Assembly (NCBI GenBank): GCA_012064385.1
Contig: QRDG01001852.1
Span: 1-64,000 of the forward strand
Length of the DNA: 64,000 bases
Direction of reading: 5' to 3'
DNA from: Puccinellia tenuiflora
Lineage: Eukaryota; Streptophyta; Magnoliopsida; Poales; Poaceae
In this document: one piece after another, positions 1 through 11,382 of the stretch
Position numbering within the stretch: the first letter of the stretch is position 1
How the letters are laid out: each line of letters begins with the position of its first letter
Notes under the pieces: model-generated
Told to the model about the DNA's origin: nothing
Database searches by the model: none
Seen by the model: the letters and a program-made list of their open reading frames with translations, nothing else
Made by a program: the position numbers and the translations under genes

Positions 1-480
1 TTTCCCGTAGTGATCCATCTGAAAGAAGAAGCTCCACGACGCTCATGTCCCTATCTTCAACTTCTTGGCGGCGCCAGGGATATTATGCATCGCATGCAGC
101 TCGGGCATATTGATGGATCACAGCTACATGCCTACATGCATGACTCCTCAAGCGATTGGTCGTGTTAGAGGGATCTGCTATGTATCATGTGCAGTTTCAA
201 CCGGACGGACAGCCAGAGACCTTTGGCATAGCGGAGCAAGTAGGAGACGTCGCTGCAGGTCGAGTGCTCCTTGCCGATGGCGCCTCCTCTCTTATGTCTG
301 CCGCTATCGGATCGCCGCGCTTGTCTCGAGAGAGGAGATCGTACAGAGATCGGAGCGGACTTCGCTTCCCAATTGGATAGAAGTTTCTTTGGGAGAGCAA
401 ATCGTATAGACGTGGGGGAGAAGGACACTGGATATGCGCAGGGATTTGCTAATTCTCAGGCGCCTGATTTTTTCTTATGC
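1..480. other. unassigned sequence, no recognisable gene
   Basis: Moderately GC-balanced DNA with several short overlapping open frames on both strands, the longest 114 codons (65-409, plus). None shows a protein motif I recognise, and the overlap of similar-length frames on both strands argues against a real coding exon. It may be low-copy DNA or an old transposon remnant. Confidence 0.4.
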
Positions 481-801
481 CTCAATCACCTACAAAATAT
501 GCATGAGTTGCACTTTTCTGTGAGAAATGTGCAATTGCACTTTTCTGCCAGAAAAGTGCAACTCGTTCCAGTTGCACTTTTTTTGAAATGTAGTTGCACT
601 TTTCTGAGGTGATTAAGACTTAAGAAATTCTTATTTATGTCTTAGTCACCCACAAAATGTGTATGAGTTGCACTTTTCTGGGAGAAATGTGCAGTTGCAC
701 TTTTCTGATAGAAAAGTGCAACTCGTTCTAGTTGCACTTTTTTAAACTATAGTTGCACTTTTCTGAGGTGATTGAGACTTAAGAAATTCTCAGTCAACTG
801 A
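481..801. repeat. two tandem 160-bp units rich in agttgcacttttct hairpins
   Basis: Unit 1 begins at 481 and unit 2 at 641, with only scattered substitutions between them. Each unit holds three direct copies of the motif agttgcactttt(ct) plus one inverted copy, giving a strong hairpin. Arms are 535-547/549-561 (13 bp, 1-nt spacer) in unit 1 and 693-706/710-723 (14 bp, 3-nt spacer) in unit 2. Each unit ends in gacttaagaaattct. I do not recognise the family; a miniature inverted-repeat element or part of a DNA transposon is possible. Confidence 0.75.
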
Positions 802-1149
802 GATAAAGACAAACCCTATAAAAATCGGCACCGGCCGGACGTCGGAAAGTTTAGTCTGACCGTTGTTCCTGATTTAATTATGCCTAGCTAATTCGTTGCC
901 GGATAAACAATGCGTGCATGGTACTGTAGTATTTGTCCTAGAGTCCTAGTTATACACGTTATGGTTGTAGATATACTATATGGACACACGAATATAAAAA
1001 AAATTCTAGTCGTCGCTCGCGTGTATGTTTTTTTAGATGGTTGTGCAATTGATGTTTTAATGGTCACGCATATGTCTAGTTGGACGTGACAATATTTACG
1101 TAACTTTGATTTGCCTTTAAATCTCAGCCGTTACAATCAGAATCAATAG
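802..1149. other. unassigned AT-rich sequence
   Basis: I see no convincing ORF, repeat or RNA gene here. The boundary with the Athila-like sequence to the right is approximate. Confidence 0.4.
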
Positions 1150-1169
1150 CGTAAAAATATTTAGCCTAT

Positions 1170-1520
1170 GTGGACAAATGTGGTAGCTTTATTTTCTATT
1201 GTTTTAAGTATATAATAGATGAGAAAGATTTTACTTATGTGGAGAGTAATAATAATACTTTTATGCATGTGAATCATAAGAAAAATGCTTTATGTGATGT
1301 CTATGTTATTGAGTTTTCTTATGATTCTACTAAAAGTTATTATGAGAGAGGGAAGTGTGGTTATATAAATTTTCATATTATGAAGTTTCCCCTCGTTATG
1401 TTGAATGTTTTAATGTTGCACCTGCTTTGCCTTCCTATGCTTAATGCTTTATGCTCCAATGATTTATTTTCTTACAAGATGCCTATGCATAGGAAGAGAG
1501 TTAGACTTAAATGTGTTTGA
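1170..1520 (+). pseudogene. decayed ORF remnant upstream of the non-coding 3' region of element A
   Basis: A 116-codon open frame ends just before the conserved gcgctt/gggaggcaaccc block. From about residue 28 on it resembles short hypothetical proteins I associate with wheat Athila-like elements (an FMHVNHKKNALCD-type segment and a basic C-terminus MHRKRVRLKCV). I cannot assign a function. It may be the tail of an envelope-like or other accessory frame. The N-terminal 25 residues may be flanking sequence. The identification rests on memory of similar predicted proteins, so it is weak. Confidence 0.3.
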
Positions 1521-2225
1521 TATTTGCTTTATGATGCTCTCTTTTGCGGTCCAACTCTTATTCTTATAAGAGCATCATTAAAATTATCATGCCTAGCTAA
1601 AAGACTTAAAAGAAAAGCGCTTGATGGGAGGCAACCCATGTTTTCTTTTCTTTCAGTTTGTTTTTGTTTTTCTTGAGTCATGAAGTTGTTGCCTCTGTAG
1701 CAATTTCATTGTATCTTTTTCTTTTAGTTTTTTGTGCCAAATTTAGCCTCTAATGCATTGAAAGTGCGAGGTGTTGTTTTGCTGTCCAGAAACAGAATTT
1801 TGTCCTTCACTGTTCGAAAATCTAAAAATCCTCTGAATTTTATCTTTTTCTAAAAAATTTAGACATCAACCTGATACTTTTAGCTATCTTTCATTAGTTT
1901 TGACTTTTCTGATTTGAGCTACAGAAGAGCCTCGAACAATTCGATCTTTACAGACTGTTCAGTTTTTGACAGATTCTGCTTTTATTTGTGTTCGTCTCGT
2001 TTACTATCGTCAAATGTGATACTCTAGAAAAGGAGTGCCACCCTGAGGCTTAGTAAACAGTAGCTAATGCCCAATAAAGTTGTTTGCAATTTTTCTTGAG
2101 TTGAACAGATGTGCATTTTAATTTATGAGCAGTAACACTCTAATCAGTTTATGAGAAGTTTTGTGTGAAGGGAGTTTTTAAGTTCCAAAGGAAGGACAAT
2201 GAAGAAATTGAAGATGGATCAGAGC

Positions 2226-2311
2226 TCAAGCTTGGGGATGCCTCCATGGCACCCCCTCTGAATATCAAGAACCATCAAGCGTCTAAGCTTGGGGGTGCCC
2301 AAGGCATCCCC
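2226..2311 (+). repeat. pair of internal PPT-like hairpins in element A
   Basis: Two copies of the motif aagcttgggg(a/g)tgcc, each followed by its near-complement. Arms are 2234-2242/2248-2256 and 2291-2299/2303-2311, with one mismatch or G-T wobble each. The motif matches the PPT at 4084-4095, so these could be central plus-strand priming sites. The same pair occurs inverted in element G at 43491-43585. Confidence 0.7.
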
Positions 2312-4057
2312 TCTTCTTCATCGATTATCATGAGGTCGTCTTCGTTGAACTAAGTTTTTATCACTTTACATATTATGTGCTATGCTTGGAGCATCTTTTT
2401 ACATTCAGTTTTGTTTTGTTTGTTTGCTGGTCATATGCTTGTTGGATCCTTGCTTTGTTTGTGTGGGAGAGAGACACGCTACGCTTTTTCATTTGAATAC
2501 TCCTTTGTTTCGCTTATATCTTGTTGAGTATTCTTAGCTACTATTTGTTCAGTAGTAAGCTCTCGCTTTTAGCTTTTATCTTGTTTAGATCTGCTAGTTG
2601 TTGATGTTAAACTCTCTTGTTCTTCACTTATATTTGTTAGAGAGTTGCTATGGTTGCTTGTTTAATTTGTTAGAGCGATAAAATGCTATCCATGTAATAT
2701 TGGAATGAAATGAAAAGCCTGCATAGTATTGTAGATCATTGTGTGGATACTTGATACTTCTCATTTGTTTTGAGATATTAAGATGAATGCTTAAACTTGC
2801 TGGTTATTTGAGTGGAATTGATTAGTAAAGAAATACTATTAAAAACATGAAACTATGTGCTATTTCGTAGTTGTTAATTCATTAAGCTAATCTTTCCATC
2901 AAAAGAATTGTTTGGTCAACATTGGAGACGATGTGGAGCTTTTATGGTTATGATTGATAAATGTCTTATGCTACTCTGTTACCGGTTAATTTTAGATGTT
3001 TGCTTCAAATACCTTCTTTGCTAAGCCCAAAAATGCGTATTAAGTGTATGGTTCACTCGTGCATCCAAATCCCAAAGCCAAACTATCTTGCTAGCTGAGT
3101 CCACCATATCTAACTATGCATGGTATTTCCTGCCATTCCAAGTAAATTTGTCATGTGCTATCTTTAAAAATTCAAAATACTCCTTTTGTGCCTCAGTTTT
3201 CAAGCTCATGAGGGAGCAGTAGAAAGCTAGATATAACTCGTGACGAACAAGGTCATTTCCCCCCTTTCACCCGGTGTCGATGGATTATGTCTTCACTTGA
3301 ATCAACCCGAGAGCAGCTTCAGCAACATATAAATATAACTCACCATTCTCCTCCGCTCAATGAAAATCTGAGAAATCAGCTCAAAACATTGGATAGTGGT
3401 GAAACCAAGGAGAAAGAGGAGCGTACTCGCTCCACTAAAAACCAGCTGCTCTCACAAGTCTAAAAGCCTTGCTTGTTATGGGGGACTAGATAGCTTCTCT
3501 GTTGTGAAGTCGTTGACGAAAGCATGCATATCTCAATATTGTTTTACTTTTGTTTCATAAAAAAACAAAAAGCTCTAGCACATGACTAATCCATGCTTCT
3601 CTCTGCGAAGGGCCTTTCTTTTACTTTTAATGTTGAGTCAGTTTTCGTCTTCCTTCTATCTCCACCAAAGCAAACATCTAGCATTGACCCTGGGTATCAT
3701 TGATCATATTGCATTGTCAGATTAAACATGAATCTTTATATTGACTTTACCGTTGGAAGTTGAAGCTTTTGCTAAAACTTACATCTTCTTTGTTTTGATT
3801 CTCAAACACTTTTGTCATGGAATTGTTACCTTTGAGAATTAATCAAGTATGTGGATCACATTGCTTTCATGTCTTTAATGTACTATTTATGAAAGGTTTT
3901 GATTGAATGTTTCAACTTGGTTATTCATTGCTTTCTTGCTATCAACTATAGACAATTGTTTTGTATCACTTCATTCACATCCTATGCTTTACATTACTAT
4001 CTTGATCATGTTTGTGTTGGTTGCATGTCTCATCAAAAATTATTTTGTTATCACTTA

Positions 4058-4095
4058 CCTACTCGAGGACGAGTAGGAGTTAAGCTTGGGGATGC
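4058..4095 (+). promoter_or_regulatory. PPT of element A with adjacent hairpin
   Basis: An 8-bp hairpin (cctactcg 4058-4065, loop agga, cgagtagg 4070-4077) is followed by the purine-rich tract ending at 4095, one base before the LTR. The PPT primes plus-strand DNA synthesis during reverse transcription. The same arrangement is present in G and L; C has a degenerate form. Confidence 0.8.
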
Positions 4096-5603
4096 TGATA
4101 CGTCTCGAACGTATCTATAATTTTTTAGTGATCCATGCTTGTTTTATGTCATTGTCACATGTTTTTGCCATCTTGTTATATCATTTTAAGGCATTTTATT
4201 GGACTAACCTATTGACAAGATGCCCAGTGCCAGTTCCCTGTTTTTGTGCTGATTTTGTTGCAGAAAGTTACTTCTGCAAATATTCTCGGGATTGGAAGAA
4301 AATTTATGATGATTTTTTATTGAAGAAATGAGGAAGGGAGCCAGAAGGGCGACTCCAGGGGACCCACACAGGACAGGGGCGGCCCCCTGCCACGGACTAG
4401 GGCCCACCCGCGGGTGGGACCCGCCCCTGCCCTGTGGGGCTCCACTCGGCCGCCTCCGACGCCTATAAAATCATCCCCGACGAAAAAACCATAACCCCTA
4501 GAGGATTTTCCCAAATATGCGACAGAGCTCCGCCGCCATCGAAACCAAGTTTCGGGGGTCAGATTGATCCTGTTATGGCACCCTGCCGGAGGGGGGATCG
4601 ACCGCCGGAGCCATCTCCATCAACACCGCTGCTTCCCGCGATGAGGGGGGAGTAGTCCCTCACCGGGGCCGAGGCTTATACAAGTAGCTATGTGGTTATC
4701 TCTCTCTCCCATGATGTGATCTTCGTTGTGATCATGATCTTTGTTAGTGTAGTTGAATCCATGATGTTTCCCTATGTGTAATGGATATGATGTTGCTCAA
4801 GTGGTGTTATTTAGTACAATTTCCGGAGCCACCGTTGTGATCATGGTACCTCGGTGACAGGATGGGTGCCGTGTGTGACTCTATGGATAATAGATTGGAA
4901 GGATCTTCATCATGAGTTTGTTTTTATTTGTTGGATTGAATAGATCATGAGGTTTTTTGATGCTTGTGTTATTGAAGAAAAAGACTATTCAAGAAATAGG
5001 CTGTGGTGTTTGTTAGTACTATCTTTGGATGCGGATATTGACAGCATGAAGTGTCCATAGATGTGGAATACGAACTTTAAGGTGTGCTTTTTGTAGCCCT
5101 ATGCAATTCTCATCCTATTTGATCCAGAAAAGAATGATCTCCGAGTAACGTATACCACGCATGTATTTTTGTGGGAACTATCATGTGTTTAATTATGTTA
5201 ATGATGTTGAGAGTAGTCACTAGTGAAAGTATGAAGCATAGGCCTTGTTTCCAAGCATTGATACACTGTTTTTAGTCACTTTTGTCACTTGTTTGCTTTC
5301 TGCCATTTTTATTACAGAATTACAAAATCACCTTTTACCATCCATATCACTTGCATTTTACCATATCTTCGCCAAACTAATGCATCTATACAACTAACAA
5401 TTGTATTAGGTGTGTTGGGGACACAAGAGACTTCTTGTATCTTAATTGCAGGGTTGCTTGAGAGGGATATCTTTGACCTCTACCTCCCGTGGATTCGATA
5501 AACCTTGGGTTACTCACTTAAGGGAAATTTGGCGCTGTCCTACAAACCTCTGCGCTTGCAGGCCCAACAAGTCTACAAGAATAGAAGTGTGTAGTAGACA
5601 TCA
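4096..5603 (+). repeat. 3' LTR of element A
   Basis: It begins TGATACGTCTCGAACGTATC after the PPT and ends ...gtagtagacatca, about 1508 bp. The first 550 bp or so resemble the LTRs of G and L. The rest diverges, so this is a different family or a mosaic LTR. A TATA-like box lies at 4463-4470. The base after the LTR starts ggaac; the matching TSD on the other side is not in the window. Confidence 0.8.
4463..4470 (+). promoter_or_regulatory. TATA box in LTR of element A
   Basis: ctataaaa sits in GC-rich context in the middle of the LTR, where the U3/R boundary is expected. Confidence 0.5.
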
Positions 5604-6214
5604 GGAACCTCCCCGTGAAACTTGGCACTTGTTTCTCCTCGCGCAACACCCAGACTCAAACTAACGAGTCGTGCGCGCCCAGCCGGTGTGCAAGGTTTTT
5701 GCCCTATACCTCGTCGCAATGCAGGATCACCAGGAAAAGCCAAGCCTCTGGGCTGACGCCTCGCGAGGCCTCACGTGGACAGGCCTTCCGAGGGAGCAAC
5801 GGAAAAGTCCCCAGCCAAAAAAGAAAGAAAAAACAGCTAAGTCAAAACGACTTCTCGTTACCTCACTACCCACCATTCTCCTTGCAAATTCTGGAACGCC
5901 GCGGGGACCTTTTCTTGAAAATCTCATGAACCACGTTTGCACGTCAAAGGGGAGCAACCGAGTATCGCACTCGGGGATCTTACTAACCTATTGTCACAAC
6001 ACCCGCCGTCTTCCGTGCCGGCCACGAGCGGTGACTGGTGTCTGTGGACTACGGGTTGGGACCTAAGACGCAGAACGATCGCACGGCATATGGAGAAAGA
6101 AGTAAAAGGCCCTCGCGGGGAACTGGAAGTTCACAGAATACCGCAATAAGCAAACATGCGCATATACTTGCGAACGACAAAGTATTTCATTACAACGAAA
6201 TGGTCATGCAGATA
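5604..6214. other. spacer of element B without a clear gene
   Basis: Short overlapping frames only. By position it probably corresponds to the stretch between pol and the antisense ORF of a Tat-lineage element. Confidence 0.4.
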
Positions 6215-8361
6215 CAAGGGGATGGCCTCAGGGGTCTACTCCTCCGCAGCACCGCGAGCCTCGTCCTCTACGTCCCCTCCCGAGGGTCCGGTGCCCCTGT
6301 CAGCGTCAGAACTGCGTTTGAAACAGTCGCAGAGGACGCCCACAAGCTCGCCCACCTCCTCCTCCAAGGCCTCCGGGCACTCCTTGTCGTCGGCATGTGT
6401 CGGCTCCAGGACCGCGTTGAAGCGAAGGTCCGTCTAGCTGAGTGCACTGGAGTTGCGGAGCAGGCAGAGGTTGGTGAAGATCAACTTGACTGCCTGGGCG
6501 AGCAGGTCGCGACACTCACCCTCCACAACCGCATCCACCTCGCCGACTACCTTCTCCAAGTGCTCCACTAGGCTGAGGAAAAAGAAGACGTGACTCGTGG
6601 CCACCTCAGGTTGGAACGCGCCATGAAGACCAAGATTCTCCCCGCTAAGGCGTGAGTAAACCCGCTGGGCGCGCTTGACGAGCTCCAGCATCATGGCATG
6701 CCAGTCCCCGCCTAGCGTGGCGAGGTCTCCCTCTCAAGCTTGAGCTCCTCCACCTGCTTCAGGAGGGGATCGATCTGCTGAAGCGTATCGTCACGCTCCT
6801 TGCGCACCCACTCCAGCTCCGCCAGCGTCAGGTTGCGCTCCTCCCGTAGGGTGCCAGCTTCCTTGCGGGCGGATTTGCGCTCCCGTGAAGCCGCTGGGCC
6901 TCCTTCTTTGCGAGGTTCGGCTCCTTCTTCAGCCCGCGGCCCTTGTCCGCATGGCACGCCTCCTGCGCCCGGATCTTCTGATTATAGGCGTCACGCTCCT
7001 GGGCGTGGATGTCCTTGGCCTTCTGGGCGAACTCCTCCTCCATTGCGTCCTGTTTCTTGACGAGGCTCGTGGCCGCCTCGGCATGGAGTTTACTCTCCCT
7101 CCGGTCAAGAGCCTCCAGGCGGGAGTCCAGGACCTCCTCGAGCTGCTCCAGACGAGCCCTCTCCGTCTGCTGCTCCGTAGCGGTGCGTGTAAGCTTGTGA
7201 TCGCGCAGCGCGAGCTCTCTCTCTCCACATCCGTAGCGGCCTGGAGGCGCGCCTCCACCTCCTTCGCCGCTACGGCCAGCAGGGCGGCCTCCATCGCCAC
7301 GGGCTTCCATCCCTCCTCGACTGCCATGCGCGCCTCCTGAACCCTCGCGTCGTGATGCTGTAAGGCACCGACACTCGGCCTCATGCGCGGCACGCTCCGC
7401 TGCGAAGCGCCGGTGCGCGACCTCAAGCTCGGCAAGCCCCGCTGCGAGACTCCCACCGAGCCTGTCAATGGCATGGTGGGCATGCGCCAGAAAGATACTA
7501 TTCGGATGGCTTGCTGCCAGTGCGCTCCCAAAAACTACGATGTCACAGCCCGTCACCACGGGCTGGTTGGGAAGCTCCTCTATTGCAGGGAGCTCCCCCG
7601 TACCAGGGGCGAGGCATTCTCTCCTGCGACGCCTCCTCCTGGCGCGGTCCCTGATGCGCCTCCCTGAGGCGCTGGCTCAGAAGGGACGACAACCTGGGCC
7701 TCAGCGGACAGCCCTCGGTCTATCCCCTCCTCGGCTGTGCATGTCGCGCCCGTCGCGGGGGTGTCTCCCGCGGCAGTTTCCGTCGCCGCCGCTGCCACAG
7801 TTGTGGCTCCCGCCAACTCCGTCGCCGCGCCCCCGTCCGCGGCTGTCCGGGCCTCTGGCACTGGCCTTCTGGCGGTGGACGGCGTGGTGGCGACCATGTC
7901 GTTCTACGGCACCTTCGCTGGTGAAGCCCTACAAGCAACTTTGGGCGCCAAGACAAGGATCAACGCGAAGAAAATAAAGGAAAGTCGCGAGTTTTTCATG
8001 CAAAGATTACAAGCCGAAGAACAGCCACGGCCTCTTTGTCAGCCCGATCCGCAGGGTTGAACCACCTGGGACGGAGGACTCCGCTTCAACCGCCTCCTCC
8101 GAGCGGTGCCTTCGCAAGGACGTCTCCTCGCCGTCGTTGCCACCATCGGCCCCTCCGTGTACCTCGTCAGAGTACACGGCGCGCCTCCTCAGCCGCGCCT
8201 CCAGGGGCACCGTCTCCTCCTTAGCGTCGGAATCTTCGAGTGTGCCGTAGGCAACGAGCGGCCCAGGGGAAGGTGCCCTCCCATCGTCGTCACCATCAAG
8301 AACGACCACCTCATGAGCAACCCCCGCCTGGGGCGTCCCGTACTCAGCACCGTCGTCCTCG
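6215..8361 (-). pseudogene. antisense accessory ORF (aORF) of element B, C-terminal part
   Basis: Minus-strand coding remnant in several frames, continuing from 37668-38690 across the element C insertion. In order: an acidic segment (about 8309-8011), a candidate intron (7929-8010), an Ala/Pro/Thr-rich linker (7897-7580), a coiled-coil segment rich in Arg, Glu and Ala (7559-6828), and a terminal segment (6694-6434) containing LHGAFQPEVATSHVFFF and EVDAVVEGECRDLL. These are typical of the long hypothetical proteins found antisense in grass gypsy elements. Frame changes near 7580 and 6800 show decay. The function of this protein family is unknown. It is not a transposase in any demonstrated sense, despite the Pfam wording for its N-terminal domain. 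Confidence 0.7.
7929..8010 (-). other. candidate 82-nt intron in the aORF of element B
   Basis: On the minus strand the donor is GCTT/GTAATC, with the first base at 8010. The acceptor is GCTTGTAG/GGC, with the last base at 7929. Unspliced, the frame stops at the donor (FFGL-stop). Removing 82 nt joins it to the downstream linker. An intron of the same length occurs in D (82 nt) and one of 81 nt in H. Confidence 0.65.
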
Positions 8362-8366
8362 GCAGT

Positions 8367-10151
8367 TGATGACGGGATTGATGAGAGTGTTCTTCTCCCT
8401 CAACAACGCCAACAAGTACTCTTGATACCCTGAAAGGAAGATAATATATTAGGGATAGGTTGAGCCTCCAAGTCCAGAGTATGTAGAAGTGGTAGTTTTT
8501 CCCCAAGAAGGTGACTCAAGGGTTTAATATCGAACTCTCGGGGAATCAGTAGTGTGGGTTTTATCTTCTTGTCCTTCTCTAGATTTCCTGCATACAAAAT
8601 AGATTGCTTTGTGCCCTCAACCTCACCAAGTGGTTGTCAATCAAGCACAAGGTGTGAGAATGATATTAAGATGATAATGAATGCAAAATAGTAAATAAAA
8701 ATGCAATGGTGGTGAATAAGTATGCAAGGATGATAGTAATGATGATGGATGGTATTTTTGGGGTTTTTATTTGTGAATGCAAGAAGTAAAAGTGTTTTTG
8801 TATTTTCTTATTTTAAAATGGCTGAATGTAAAAGATGCTTAAAAGTGGTTGGAAAGTTGTTTATTATGATTAAAAATAGACCGGGGTTCATGGTTTCACA
8901 CATGCACTCTCTCTTTAATATAGTGTGGCAAATGAGTAGACATAGATTTAACATATGAGATTGCAAACAAGGTTAATGACATGTTACTAATTATATGGGC
9001 ATCACGTCCTAACATACAGACCTTTTGATTATTAGTCTCACTTGTACTCCACCAAGATGTGAACTAAATCATGAACCTTAGTAATTAAGATAACATCAGA
9101 GTATAGCTTTAAGATTAATGACATGAAGTGAAAATAAACACATGATGGATCTAGTCTTAGGTAGAGGCATGTCACTCCTCCTACCCAACAACATGGTATT
9201 TTGGTTTATCCCTAGTGACGTAAAAAAGTAAGGTAAACACCCAATGGATCATGATATTAAGTTGTCAGCTTATCACTTCACCACCCCCGTTACTCCAACT
9301 AATGCACACGTTCCCCCACACACACTCTCATAAACATGCTTGATCATAACAAGGATACAAGAACGGGGGTACATAATATGCATCTACTTTCATAACTGAA
9401 ATATAACATTGCAATCTCAACATATAATAACTCATATAAAGATCCACCACAATGGTAATACAACGGTGACCGTAATCATGTTCAGCAGCTCATACAGTGC
9501 TAATTAGTGAAGCTCAAGAGAGAGAGGGATACATATGCTACTGCCACAAACCCATAGTCTAGAGGTGGAATACTCCCTCTTCATCATGGAGACGGTGGAG
9601 ATGTCGATGGAGAAGAAGGAGACCTCTCCGGCAGGGCTCCGCCGGAGTTTTCCCCCTCCAATCTGCAGCCTCCTGGTCTCTATTTCTTGTTTCTCTTCTG
9701 TGGCGGCTCTCCTCTCGAAGAACGTCGGGGGACCCTTTATATAGGCGTTTTTAGGTCACGAGGATGCTTCTGGGCGAAGGATCTACGCAAACGGGGCCAC
9801 GAGGGCTGAATTAGGTGGGCCCACGCGGCCTGGTACTGTAGCCGCGTAAGGCCCCCTATTTTGGCCCTCCGGCCTCCTTTCGCTTGCTTCTTTCGCTCCA
9901 ATGTCTTCCTCCTTCCAAAATAATGAGCCCCATAAATTTATAGCTCATTATGACATCATTAAGGTCCTGAAACAAATAAAGAAAGAAATCGGGGTTTTCT
10001 GCCTGCGCAGGATTAATTCCATAAAAAGTGGAAATCATTATGAATTACCAAAAATCATTAAATAACAGTAATATACCCCTTATATGATGCAAATATGAAT
10101 GGAATATAAGTATTATAGTGCAAAGTTCATGTATTCATTTTAGATGCATCA
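8367..10151 (-). repeat. 3' LTR of element C
   Basis: It has TG...CA ends with short inverted termini tgatg/catca and is about 1785 bp. It matches 35886-37662 with about eight substitutions in the first 190 bases (by eye). A minus-strand TATA (CTATATAAAG) lies at 9735-9744. Confidence 0.92.
9735..9744 (-). promoter_or_regulatory. TATA box in 3' LTR of element C
   Basis: ctttatatag on the plus strand reads as CTATATAAAG in the element's orientation. The second LTR has the same site at 37248-37256. Confidence 0.5.
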
Positions 10152-10190
10152 ACATCCCCAAGCTTAACTCATGCTCGTCCTCGAGTATGA
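10152..10190 (-). promoter_or_regulatory. PPT region of element C
   Basis: Read on the minus strand, a ctcgaggacgag segment is followed by atgagttaagcttggggatgt and then the LTR. It has the same layout as A, but the hairpin arms are degenerate. Element D inserted 100 bp further inside. Confidence 0.75.
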
Positions 10191-10557
10191 AAGTGATAAA
10201 ACTAACATGATCTTTGCAATATAATCACAACATAGATATAAAAGATGATTGCTACTTGTCGGCATAGTGGAAACCAGGGTACCACGGGCCGGCCTGCCAG
10301 GGCCCACAAGATTCTTCAGAAGATTTCGCTAAGGACCAGGCTCTCCAAGCCTAGGCGAGCCTCGCGAGGGTTTTTCCTCGCGAGGGACCTTTTCTCCTCG
10401 TCAAGGGCTTCTTCCCTTGGCGAGGGGCCTCTCCTCGAGAGGGCGTCGCGGACGCCGCCAGCAATTCTGCTAAGGATCACGCCGAAAGGCTCGGCGAGGC
10501 CTTTTGCCTCGCGAGGCTTTCTTCCTCTCGAAGCCAGCTCTGCCTCTGCGGCAGAGC

Positions 10558-10582
10558 GCACATGGGCTCTGCGCCCATGTGC
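10558..10582 (+). repeat. perfect 10-bp hairpin in U3 of element D
   Basis: gcacatgggc, loop tctgc, gcccatgtgc. It is followed by a second GC palindrome (gcgcgc...gcgcgc). Both are also present in the right LTR near 31430-31475. Confidence 0.8.
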
Positions 10583-10959
10583 AGAGTGACGCGCGCGCCT
10601 GCGCGCGGTGACGACGACGCCGCAGTTGCCGTTTCCATGTATAAAGGAGTCAACAAAGCAGCGCCAAGCAAAGCGGACAACGAGTATTGCCGCTCTGGTG
10701 ATAAGGGAACCGTCTGCAGCTACGCTCCAAGGGCGACGTCACCGTGGGACCCGTTCCACCTCCGCAGCACCAGCCCACCGTCCTGGCTGGCCGGTGCCCC
10801 TTTTTAGCTTTGGTGACGCCGCTCCCCTGCCGTGGACCGCGTCCATGGCCTTCACCTTTATGGTAGACTCCACCTTTTTGGTGCACCGCGCCTCCTCCTT
10901 CGTCGCCATGTGGTAGCCCTTCCCGCCCAAATGTTTGGGCGGAAGAGGCCCGAGACACC

Positions 10960-10968
10960 TATAAAAGG
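10960..10968 (+). promoter_or_regulatory. TATA box in 5' LTR of element D
   Basis: ctataaaag lies about 370 bp before the LTR end, consistent with the U3/R border. The same site is at 31831-31839 in the 3' LTR. Confidence 0.6.
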
Positions 10969-11333
10969 AGGAGGAGCCCGTTCGGGCAAAGGGTTCGATC
11001 TTTGGTAGGCATTCTGGGTTCCCAAGTTCACCATCTTGGAGCTCGGACAAAACCCTAGCCATTGTAGCCACCTCGAGCTCGCCAAGCTCACTCTGTACTA
11101 AAACCTCTCCAAGCAAGTGCAATACAACTCGAAGCAGGACGTAGGGGTTTTACCTCACCTAGAGGGCCCTGAACCTAGGTAATACCGCGCGTTCCTCTCT
11201 GTAGTGCTTCCCCGCAGCGAGTCCGACGAGCACCGTCGCCGGAGCACGTTGAGGGTTGTTTGATTTCGTGTTCAGCCCCTTACTCGAATCCTTCGTGAGA
11301 CACACCCAGTTCCTGGGACAGTTCTCCGACATT

Positions 11334-11353
11334 TGGCGCGCTAGGTAGGGGGC
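11334..11353 (+). promoter_or_regulatory. PBS of element D
   Basis: tggcgcgctaggtagggggc starts two bases after the LTR end. It is not the initiator-Met type site seen in E and I. The tRNA partner is not determined here. Confidence 0.7.
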
Positions 11354-11382
11354 TGAGGCGCATCTTCAACCTCGACACTGCC

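Larger units (their letters stand above)
1150..5603 (+). mobile_element. element A: truncated Athila-like Ty3/gypsy retrotransposon, 3' part
   Basis: Only the distal internal region and the 3' LTR are present; the 5' LTR, gag and pol are not in the window. Orientation comes from the PPT gcttggggatgc at 4084-4095 followed directly by the LTR start TGATACG at 4096. Internal landmarks shared with elements C and G are the block aaagcgctt...gggaggcaaccca (1591-1639) and the 17-mer tgagtccaccatatcta at 3096-3112. Landmarks shared with G are internal PPT-like hairpins (2226-2311) and the hairpin cctactcg/cgagtagg before the PPT. Most of 1530-4050 is AT-rich and non-coding, as is usual for the long region downstream of pol in Athila-type elements. 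The left edge near 1150 is a truncation or an unrecognised junction. Confidence 0.85.
5604..8366 (+). mobile_element. element B, left part: Tat/Retand-like Ty3/gypsy, interior only
   Basis: The left fragment of an element that resumes at 37668 after insertion of C; the TSD gcagt is at 8362-8366 and 37663-37667. The 3' LTR at 38986-39482 gives plus orientation. No 5' LTR, gag or pol is visible, so they are lost or lie left of the window behind element A. The fragment holds a spacer (5604-6214) and the distal part of the antisense ORF. Confidence 0.75.
10257..11331 (+). repeat. 5' LTR of element D
   Basis: TGTCGG...CCGACA ends, 1075 bp. It contains repeated cctcgcgagg palindromes, a perfect hairpin (10558-10567/10573-10582) and a TATA box (ctataaaag, 10960-10968). 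Confidence 0.95.

Noticed and set aside
65..409. 114-codon open frame near the left edge
   Set aside because: Overlaps similar-length frames on the other strand, has unusual Ser/Arg/Cys composition and no recognised motif; not supported as a gene.
481..801. Possible CRISPR-like repeat array
   Set aside because: Only two units, internal hairpins, no spacer pattern, and a plant nuclear context.
4463..4470. LTR TATA boxes as host gene promoters
   Set aside because: Each lies at the expected U3/R position of an LTR and no host coding sequence follows.
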